This document shows, piece by piece, positions 21,122 through 27,516 of a stretch of DNA of 27,516 bases. A program made the translations under genes and the position numbers. Source of the DNA: JAIPIY01 sp964489785. GTDB taxonomy: Bacteria > Patescibacteriota > Minisyncoccia > Phycocordibacterales > UBA1006. The notes below the pieces were generated by a model, which did no database searches, was not told the origin of the DNA, and was given only the letters and a program-made list of their open reading frames with translations. The stretch covers positions 1-27,516 of the forward strand of contig CAZAZY010000008.1 in assembly GCA_964489785.1 (NCBI GenBank). The letters are read 5' to 3'. Every line of letters starts with the position of its first letter. The first letter of the stretch is position 1.

Positions 21122-22503
21122 ATGAAATGGGTTTTTCAAAACAAAAGAATATACGCAGATTATGCATCAGGAACGCCTATGGATTCGGATGTATTTTCTG
21201 CTATGCGACCATATATTGAAAAAAATTCTTTTAATCCACAGGGGTTATACAAAGAATCTCGTGGCGTGCATGATGCGCTGGAAAATGCCAGACGTGATGT
21301 TGCTAGATTGTGTGGGGTAACACATCGAAATGTTGTATTTACCAGTGGCGGCACCGAAGCAAATATGATCGCGATTCTTTCTCTGTATGACACCGTGACA
21401 CGACATATTACAGGTGTTCCAAAAATTTTGGCAAGCAGTATTGAACACCCTTCGGTTCTAGGTGTGTTGAAATTATTACAACAAAAAGGATGCGAAATTG
21501 TTTTTATTCCTGTTACCAAAGAAGGTATTGTGGATGTTTCTTTTATTGAAAAGAATCTTGATGCACAAACGGCATTGGTTATTGTTATGGGTGCCAATAA
21601 TGAAATTGGAACAGTGCAACCCGTTTCTCGTATTGGTCGATTGGTCCGACAATTTCGAAAAGATAATAATTCTACGTATCCCTATATGCATTCTGATATT
21701 GTACAAATGGGAAATACGCATACTGTGCAACTAAGCGGGGTGCACGTGGATAGTATTGCTTTGTCTGGTTCAAAAATCTATGGACCCAAGGGTTCTGGTG
21801 CATGGGTTTTCCAGGGTATAATTTCTCCACAATCTTGGTTTTCTGGTGGAACACAGGAGTTTGGTTTTCGCCCAGGCACTCATAATGTTTCTGCATGTAT
21901 TGGTTTTGCCCGGGCATTATCAATAGCACAAAAACAATATAAATCTGAATACGAGAGATTATTGGAATTGAGAAAAGAATTATATATGCAAATACAATCA
22001 AGATTTCCTGATATTGTATTGGTTGGTTCAGAAAAAGAACGATTACCTCATAATTTGTATCTTGCATTTCCACATATCTCTGCTGAACAGTTAGTCATTG
22101 AATTAGACGCGCGTGGTATTGCAGTCAGTTCACAATCTGCATGTAGTACAGGAAATGGTAAAATATCACNNNNNNNNNNNNNNNNNNNNNNNNNNNNNNN
22201 NNNNNNNNNNNNNNNNNNNNNNNNNNNNNNNNNNNNNNNNNNNNNNNNNNNNNNNNNNNNNNNNNNNNNGGTATTGCAGTCAGTTCACAATCTGCATGTA
22301 GTACAGGAAATGGTAAAATATCACACGTATTGCAGGCAATCAGTGAACACTATGATGGCGTTGCGCCAGAAGGAATTCGTATTAGTTTGGGCAGACACAC
22401 AACAAAGAAAGATATGATGCAAATCGTGGATGCCGTACATCAAGCTGTGACAAAATTATACACAAACCGTAATCGATTTTTATCACATGAAAAAACAATC
22501 TAA
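21122..22503 (+). CDS. cysteine desulfurase (NifS/IscS-like), spans an assembly gap
   Basis: This PLP enzyme takes sulfur from cysteine to a persulfide for Fe-S clusters or tRNA thiolation. Collapsing the duplicated 55 bp and the 100 N gives one frame of 408 residues, ending at TAA 22501-22503. Class V aminotransferase features are present: Y-A-D-Y-A-S-G-T-P-M, S-G-G-T-E-A-N, the conserved His in S-I-E-H-P, the PLP Asp in H-S-D-I-V-Q, the Schiff-base Lys in S-G-S-K-I-Y-G-P-K-G, R-P-G-T-H-N, and the catalytic Cys loop S-A-C-S-T-G. The usual S-G-H-K has Ser instead of His before the Lys. It overlaps the next gene by 17 nt. No IscU/SufU is adjacent. Confidence 0.9.
22170..22269. other. assembly gap (100 N), probably an artefact
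   Basis: 22115-22169 and 22270-22324 are the same 55 bp. Removing one copy and the Ns restores the cysteine desulfurase frame. Confidence 0.92.
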
Positions 22504-24160
22504 ATATATTTTTGTTGTAGGTATTATTTTGTTATTAGGAGGATTGTATGTATACGATGTCCGGGGATCTTCTGTGGTGCGTGAATCAATTCAAAACATT
22601 GTTGCGCAAGGAAAAGATATACAACAGGAAAATAAAAAAGATACAAAAAAAGAGGAAGAAGATACGACTGTTTCATTGTTGTTTGTTGGTGATACCATGT
22701 TGGACCGAGGGGTAGAATCTTCGGTGCAAAGAAATTTTGATGGAGATTTTAAAAAATTATTTATGCATGTTCAAGAATATTTTGATGCGTCAGATATTAT
22801 ATTTTTAAATCTTGAAGGTCCTATTTCCGACAAGGGAAAAAATGTGGGCAGTATATATTCATTTCGCATGAATCCGATTGTTGCGGATGTATTGGGTGAT
22901 GTTGGTGTAGATATTGTTTCTTTTGCAAATAATCATGTGGGGGATTGGAGTGCTGCAGCTTTTTCGGATACATTACTACGATTGGAATCTGCTGGAATAT
23001 TATTTACTGGTGCGGGAAAAAATGATGCCGATGCAATCACTCCAAGGATTATAGAAAAAAATGGTATTACCTTTGGTTTTCTTGGTTTTTCTGATGTAGG
23101 TCCAGAATGGTTGCGGGCATCAGAAAATAGTCCTGGTCAGTTATTGGCGAAAGACACACGCATAAAATTACTCATCCAACAAACAACAGAAAAAGTTGAT
23201 GTGGTAATTGTGTCGTTTCATTTTGGAGATGAATATGTAGGTGTATCAAATCGACAAAAAACATTAGCACGGTCTGCTATTGATGCCGGGGCCACATTTG
23301 TTATTGGTCATCACCCCCACGTAATTCAAGAAATCGAAGAATATAATGGGGGGTTGATTGTCTATTCATTGGGAAATTTTATTTTTGATCAATATTTTTC
23401 TGAAAATACTATGCGGGGTATGATGTTGTCTATTGAAATGCAAGATAAGGATACCTGGTCATATCATCCGCGCATTGTTGAATTAGATAGGACATATCAA
23501 CCTATTCGTATTCGTGATTTGGTAGAAACAGATATTGTGAGATCAAAAATTAGTATTCCTGATCTTTGTCCACGTACACCACCTGGTCATGTGCGAAATA
23601 TTTTGGTTCCAGTCTCGCACACCAAATCATTGGGTTCTTATGCCCCGCCTAAGTTAATTCATATGAATAATCGTGTGGACGCACGTGGGTCAGCCACCTG
23701 TTTAGATGAAGAAGCCGGTTTGGCATTTGAAAAAATGGTGAATGATGCATTGCAAAAAGGCTTAAAAATTATTATGGCATCCGGATATCGTGATGCAACT
23801 ACTCAGGCAGGTTTATATAAAAATTCTGAAGCTTCTTTTGGTGAATTTCCTTCTGTTGCAAAATCTGGACATTCCGAACATCAATTAGGAACTGTGGTTG
23901 ATCTCAAATCTGGTAGTATGGATATTCTGTCGTATGATGTGTTTGTAGATTCTCCTGAATATGCCTGGATGCAAAAAAATGCACACAACTATGGTTTTGT
24001 GCAAAGCTATAAACAGGGAGAAGAAATCATTACAGGATATATTCCTGAACCATGGCATTGGCGTTATGTTGGTGTATCTGTGGCGGGTTTGATACAAGAA
24101 TCAGAATTGCCGGTAGTCACGTTTTTAGAGAATCTTGAAAAAGAAAATATACATAATTAA
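22487..24160 (+). CDS. CapA-like phosphoesterase fused to a VanY-type D,D-carboxypeptidase
   Basis: The 557-residue protein has an N-terminal transmembrane helix (about 7-25) and then a charged linker. A PGA_cap/CapA domain follows (about 62-320): L-F-V-G-D-T-M-L-D-R-G, N-L-E-G-P-I, F-A-N-N-H, S-F-H-F-G-D-E, G-H-H-P-H-V-I-Q, Y-S-L-G-N-F-I-F. CapA proteins are metallophosphoesterase-like and act in poly-gamma-glutamate capsule anchoring. After a linker, a VanY/LAS peptidase domain (about 400-545) carries S-G-H-S-E-H-Q-L-G-T-V-V-D, with the zinc His and Asp, and P-E-P-W-H-W, with the catalytic Glu and last zinc His; it should trim the D-Ala from peptidoglycan stems outside the cell. It overlaps the cysteine desulfurase by 17 nt. 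Confidence 0.9.
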   Translation: MKKQSKYIFVVGIILLLGGLYVYDVRGSSVVRESIQNIVAQGKDIQQENKKDTKKEEEDTTVSLLFVGDTMLDRGVESSVQRNFDGDFKKLFMHVQEYFDASDIIFLNLEGPISDKGKNVGSIYSFRMNPIVADVLGDVGVDIVSFANNHVGDWSAAAFSDTLLRLESAGILFTGAGKNDADAITPRIIEKNGITFGFLGFSDVGPEWLRASENSPGQLLAKDTRIKLLIQQTTEKVDVVIVSFHFGDEYVGVSNRQKTLARSAIDAGATFVIGHHPHVIQEIEEYNGGLIVYSLGNFIFDQYFSENTMRGMMLSIEMQDKDTWSYHPRIVELDRTYQPIRIRDLVETDIVRSKISIPDLCPRTPPGHVRNILVPVSHTKSLGSYAPPKLIHMNNRVDARGSATCLDEEAGLAFEKMVNDALQKGLKIIMASGYRDATTQAGLYKNSEASFGEFPSVAKSGHSEHQLGTVVDLKSGSMDILSYDVFVDSPEYAWMQKNAHNYGFVQSYKQGEEIITGYIPEPWHWRYVGVSVAGLIQESELPVVTFLENLEKENIHN

Positions 24161-24177
24161 AATCCAAATAATCTTAC

Positions 24178-24206
24178 TGGACAAGAATAAGTTGTAATCT
24201 TATAAT
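24178..24206 (+). promoter_or_regulatory. promoter of the 129-residue gene, leaderless
   Basis: TGGACA (24178-24183), 17-nt spacer, TATAAT (24201-24206), then 6 nt to ATG 24213. It is the clearest promoter in the leaderless arrangement in the window. Confidence 0.8.
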
Positions 24207-24212
24207 TTTAGT

Positions 24213-24602
24213 ATGAAAGAACAAATCCCACAATTATATGGTCAACAGAAATTTAAATTCTTAGAAATTCCACACGATGAATATGGTGAAGGTTTTTTTG
24301 ATGATTTTATTGAAAAGAGAAATTTCAAGAAGGAAGACTTTCAGTATATAGATATATTGTTAGAAATTCCCAAAGATGTTTTGATTAGTGAATATCATAA
24401 TTTTTTTTATTCAGCACAAGATAAAACAATTACACAGCTTGAACAACAAATTACAGATTGGAAAGAGGAAATACAAACTGATACGTTGAAACAAAAGATA
24501 CATTCAGCAGAGATTTATAAAATAATTACTGAAAAATATAATTGGGAGGTTGCAAACAGTTTAAATCGAATTCTTGAAAGATTGCCAAATACTAAAAAAT
24601 AA
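24213..24602 (+). CDS. hypothetical cytoplasmic protein
   Basis: The 129-residue product is soluble, charged, and mostly helical, with a coiled-coil-prone centre (I-T-Q-L-E-Q-Q-I-T-D-W-K-E-E-I). No signal peptide, membrane helix, metal motif or known family is recognised. It has a near-consensus promoter whose -10 box ends 6 nt before ATG, and stands alone before the Clp ATPase gene. Confidence 0.7.
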   Translation: MKEQIPQLYGQQKFKFLEIPHDEYGEGFFDDFIEKRNFKKEDFQYIDILLEIPKDVLISEYHNFFYSAQDKTITQLEQQITDWKEEIQTDTLKQKIHSAEIYKIITEKYNWEVANSLNRILERLPNTKK

Positions 24603-24653
24603 CGATAGATACAATATCTAAAAAGGTTTGTCTCAAAATTTATAAAAATATGA

Positions 24654-24659
24654 TATACT
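24654..24659 (+). promoter_or_regulatory. extended -10 of the Clp ATPase gene
   Basis: TGA then TATACT, ending 9 nt before ATG 24669; near-leaderless. No CIRCE or other heat-shock operator is seen. Confidence 0.6.
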
Positions 24660-24668
24660 GGTACCATT

Positions 24669-27037
24669 ATGCCACCATTTAATCAATTCACAACAAAAGC
24701 AAAAGAAGCAATTCGAAAGGCTCACGAGCTAGCAATCGAACGTGGGCAAAATCACGTAAATCCACAACACTTGTTGTTGGCGTTATTGCTACAAGAAGAA
24801 AGTTTGATTATTCCATTATTGGAACGTATCGAAGTCGACACTATGATATTAACTGATTCATTGCTGGAATATATCGAACCCGAAGTAGACACCGGCAATA
24901 CAACAGCCCCACCAAATCAAATTTATCTTACTCCTGATTTGGCATCGGTTATAGAAACATCTTCTCGCGTTGCAAAAGATTTAAAAGATGAATTAGTTTC
25001 AGTAGAACATTTATTTTTGGCTGTGTTAGAAACATCAGGTCAAGCAAAAGATATTTTGACAACCGTACGCGTGACCAAAGAAAAAGTCCTCAAGGTTCTT
25101 CAAGAAATTCGTCAAAGCGAACAAGAGGGAAATGGTCCTATGAAAGATTTTAAAATGCTAACAAAATATGCACGAAATCTAACCCGTATGGCTGCCAACG
25201 ATAAATTGGATCCTGTAATCGGGCGTGATAATGAAATCATGCGTATTATCCAGATTTTGTCACGACGTACAAAAAACAATCCTGTATTAATTGGAGAACC
25301 AGGAACAGGAAAAACTGCAATCGTAGAAGGTTTAGCTATTCGTATTGCAAAAGGAGATGTTCCAGAATCACTAAAAGAAAAAGAATTACTTTCTTTGGAT
25401 TTGGGATTTCTTTTGGCGGGTACAAAATACCGTGGAGAATTTGAAGAACGTTTGAAAAAAATCATGAAAGAAATCGAACGTGCCGAAGGGCGTGTGATTG
25501 TGTTTGTTGATGAAATACACACATTGGTAGGTGCCGGTGCATCCGAAGGGTCTGTGGATGCTGCAAACATGTTAAAACCAGCTTTGGCTCGTGGAGAATT
25601 CCGTTTGATTGGTGCAACAACGACAAAAGAATATCAAAAATATTTTGAAAAAGATGCTGCATTGGCACGACGTTTTCAGCCTGTGTATGTCCAAGAACCA
25701 TCAGTAGAAGATGCTATTGCGATATTACGTGGATTAAAAGGCAAATATGAATTATTCCACAGTGTGCGTATTACGGATGATGCAATTTTGGCTGCGGTAC
25801 AATTATCTACACGATATGTAACAAATAGATTTTTACCCGACAAAGCAGTTGATTTGATCGACGAAGCTGCTTCTTCGTTGCGTATTGCGTTGGAAAATAA
25901 ACCAGCGTTATTAGAAGAATCTCATCGTAAAATTATGCGATTGGAAATTGAAAAAGAAGCTTTGAAAAAAGATATCGAAGCATCTTCTGGTAANNNNNNN
26001 NNNNNNNNNNNNNNNNNNNNNNNNNNNNNNNNNNNNNNNNNNNNNNNNNNNNNNNNNNNNNNNNNNNNNNNNNNNNNNNNNNNNNNNNNNNNNGTGTAAA
26101 AGGTCAAGAAGAAGCTATCGAAAAAATAGCTCATGCTATTCGACGTTCTCGGGTTGGTATTTCTGATCCTAATCGTCCCATTGGTTCGTTCATGTTTTTA
26201 GGTCCAACTGGTGTTGGAAAAACTGAACTGACAAAAGCATTGGCTGAATTTATGTTTGACGATGAAAAGGCATTGATCCGTGTGGATATGTCAGAATACA
26301 TGGAAAAACATTCCGTTTCAAAATTGATTGGTTCACCACCAGGATACGTTGGGCACGAAGAATCAGGCCAATTCACCGAAGCAATTCGTCACCGTCCGTA
26401 TTCTGTTATTTTGTTTGACGAAGTAGAAAAAGCTCACCCAGAAGTGTTCAATGTATTGTTGCAGGTATTAGATGATGGACGATTAACCGATGGAAAGGGT
26501 CGTATTGTGAATTTCAAAAATGCGATTATTGTCATGACATCAAACATTGGATCTCAGTATGTTGAAAAAATGCAATCTATTGGATTTTCTGCACAAAGCG
26601 AAATCGAAGCATATCAAAACACCAAAGAAAAAGTAGAACAAGCATTAAAAGAATTTTTCAGACCAGAATTCTTGAATCGATTGGATGATATTATTGTATT
26701 CGACGTTTTGTCTCCAGAAGTAATTAAAGAAATTGTAAAAGTTCGAGTTTCTGTAGTTGTGGAACGTTTGCAAACAAAAGATATTACCTTGTCTATTACC
26801 GATTCTGCATATGCGTATTTGGCAGAAAAAGGATACAATCCACAATATGGTGCACGACCATTGAACCGTTTGATTCAGAATAAAATATTAAATCCTGTTG
26901 CAACATTGATTATTACCAACAAAATATCTTTTGGTAATGTAGTGCACGTAGATGTGGTCAAGGGGGAAATGATCGTAACTAAAAAGGGTCCAACTATTAA
27001 ATCACCTGCAAAAAAGAAGGTAAAAGCATCGGTATAG
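24669..27037 (+). CDS. Clp AAA+ ATPase (ClpB/ClpC type), interrupted by an assembly gap
   Basis: Clp/Hsp100 hexamers unfold proteins by threading them through a pore. Seen in order: the double Clp N-domain (about 1-145), AAA1 with Walker A G-E-P-G-T-G-K-T near residue 209 and Walker B V-I-V-F-V-D-E, and the start of a middle domain whose I-M-R-L-E-I-E-K-E-A-L-K-K resembles ClpB. Then comes a 100-N gap. After it are G-Q-E-E-A-I, AAA2 with G-P-T-G-V-G-K-T-E-L and I-L-F-D-E-V-E-K-A-H, sensor T-S-N-I-G-S, and a small C-terminal domain. After the sensor the sequence Q-S-I-G-F and its spacing match the ClpP-docking loop of ClpC, which ClpB lacks. Part of the middle domain is missing; the reading frame across the gap is unknown. 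Confidence 0.88.
25994..26093. other. assembly gap (100 N) with real missing sequence
   Basis: The flanks share no repeat, unlike the other two gaps. In ClpB-like proteins the middle domain and linker between these flanks take well over 33 residues, so the true gap is probably longer than 100 bp. Confidence 0.8.
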
Positions 27038-27039
27038 TC

Positions 27040-27068
27040 TTGCATAATTGTTCTTTTTTGTGTACAGT
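27040..27068 (+). promoter_or_regulatory. tRNA-Tyr promoter
   Basis: TTGCAT (27040-27045), 17-nt spacer ending GTG, TACAGT (27063-27068). It starts 3 nt after the Clp stop codon. Confidence 0.65.
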
Positions 27069-27102
27069 AGTGGTACGTTTATTATGTGCTTAAAACGTAC
27101 AT

Positions 27103-27185
27103 GCCGTGGTGGCGGAGTGGTCAATCGCATCTGACTGTAAATCAGACGTCTTCGGGCTACGCAGGTTCAAATCCTGCCCACGGCA
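27103..27185 (+). tRNA. tRNA-Tyr (GUA)
   Basis: Acceptor GCCGTGG with CCACGGC, anticodon loop CTGTAAA with anticodon GUA, long variable arm, T-loop TTCAAAT, discriminator A. CCA is not encoded. Confidence 0.94.
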
Positions 27186-27254
27186 CAGTTCGAACAAAGT
27201 GAGAAAAAGTGTTGTGAGACGAGTGTTTTTTATAAAAACCAGTGACTACGGCAC

Positions 27255-27298
27255 AAATCAAAAGAGAGGTTGATTTTTAATTGGTTTTATAGTAATAT
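27255..27298 (+). promoter_or_regulatory. rpmG promoter, overlapping a weak tRNA-Tyr terminator
   Basis: TTGATT (27270-27275), 17-nt spacer, TAATAT (27293-27298). The -35 is also the 3' arm of an AAATCAA/TTGATTT hairpin (27255-27276), which may end the tRNA-Tyr transcript. Leader of rpmG about 22 nt. Confidence 0.6.
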
Positions 27299-27326
27299 CA
27301 GAGAGCTACAAGCGTAATAGAATCCT

Positions 27327-27488
27327 ATGTCACAAGATAACCTTATATATTTAAAAAGCAAAGAAGCAAAGGGAGATGTATACCCGACTTTTAAGAACAA
27401 GAAAAAGTTGGCTTCATTCAAACTAAAACTTCGAAAATACAGTAAAACTCTGCGAAAGCACATCACTTTCAATGAATCAAAAAAGTAG
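27327..27488 (+). CDS. rpmG: 50S ribosomal protein L33
   Basis: This 53-residue gene is shorter than many gene-calling cut-offs. The sequence has the L33 pattern: an N-terminal L-I-Y-L-K-S-K-E strand, then T-F-K-N-K-K-K, L-K-L-R-K-Y-S-K-T-L-R-K-H and F-N-E-S-K-K. The Cys pairs of zinc-binding L33 are absent, so this is the zinc-independent form. L33 lies near the E site of the 50S subunit. No Shine-Dalgarno precedes the ATG. The stop codon lies inside the terminator stem. Confidence 0.88.
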   Translation: MSQDNLIYLKSKEAKGDVYPTFKNKKKLASFKLKLRKYSKTLRKHITFNESKK

Positions 27489-27506
27489 CCACATGGCTAC
27501 TTTTTT
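27479..27506 (+). terminator. terminator of rpmG
   Basis: AAAAAAGTAGCC (27479-27490) pairs perfectly with GGCTACTTTTTT (27495-27506). The rpmG stop codon TAG is inside the 5' arm. Confidence 0.9.
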
Positions 27507-27508
27507 GT

Positions 27509-27514
27509 TATACT
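27509..27514 (+). promoter_or_regulatory. -10 box of a gene beyond the window
   Basis: TATACT directly after the rpmG terminator, at the edge of the window. It resembles the -10 boxes of other genes here, but the gene itself is not visible. Confidence 0.35.
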
Positions 27515-27516
27515 GG

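Noticed and set aside
24600..24668. Heat-shock operator (CIRCE) before the Clp gene
   Set aside because: No TTAGCACTC inverted repeat or similar operator was found; only an extended -10 box is visible.

Overview
The window looks like part of a reduced, AT-rich genome of the Candidate Phyla Radiation (Patescibacteria, probably a Parcubacteria-like lineage). The reasons are a run of small TrbC/VirB2-like pilin proteins, a DUF5667-like secreted protein, a DUF4446 protein beside a short infB without the IF-2 N-terminal region, rpsA with four S1 domains, small single-gene transporters (SemiSWEET, AlaE) and a small GIY-YIG protein. The lineage is inferred from gene content only.

Layout. 1-70: 3' end of 16S rRNA with no 23S after it. 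73-395: structured rRNA trailer and terminator. 396-7085: pth, rpsA (minus), SemiSWEET (minus), a secreted barrel-like protein (minus), a degenerate metallo-beta-lactamase-fold protein, a small membrane protein and gyrA. 7135-9627: large secreted DUF5667-like protein. 9666-14333: an operon-like run of methyltransferase, membrane-anchored solute-binding protein and five tandem pilin-like proteins. 14434-17768: four minus-strand genes (lipoprotein, SPFH protein, single-TM protein, AlaE), the first three each with its own strong promoter. 17860-18740: tRNA-Leu(UAA), tRNA-Lys, tRNA-Leu(UAG), a GIY-YIG gene, a tRNA-Leu remnant with palindromes, and tRNA-Cys. 18746-21075: rbfA, infB and DUF4446 (minus). 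21122-24602: cysteine desulfurase, a CapA-VanY fusion and an unknown gene. 24669-27037: Clp ATPase with an assembly gap. 27103-27488: tRNA-Tyr and rpmG (L33).

The strongest biological signal concerns translation initiation. The 16S helix 45 is intact, but the following tail has no CCUCC anti-Shine-Dalgarno. None of the starts I inspected has a Shine-Dalgarno sequence, and many first genes have a -10 hexamer ending only 5-9 nt before ATG, so their mRNAs should be leaderless or nearly so. In contrast, several minus-strand genes for secreted or membrane proteins have near-consensus promoters and leaders of about 40-110 nt. Two unrelated ones (SPFH and single-TM) share an 87-nt identical leader that can fold with a GNRA-capped hairpin, behind a combined terminator/promoter. 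rpsA has a terminator-like hairpin in its leader.

Assembly. Three 100-N gaps are present. Two are flanked by the same 55 bp on each side, so they look like k=55 scaffolding artefacts and the genes across them are probably intact. The third, in the Clp gene, hides real sequence.
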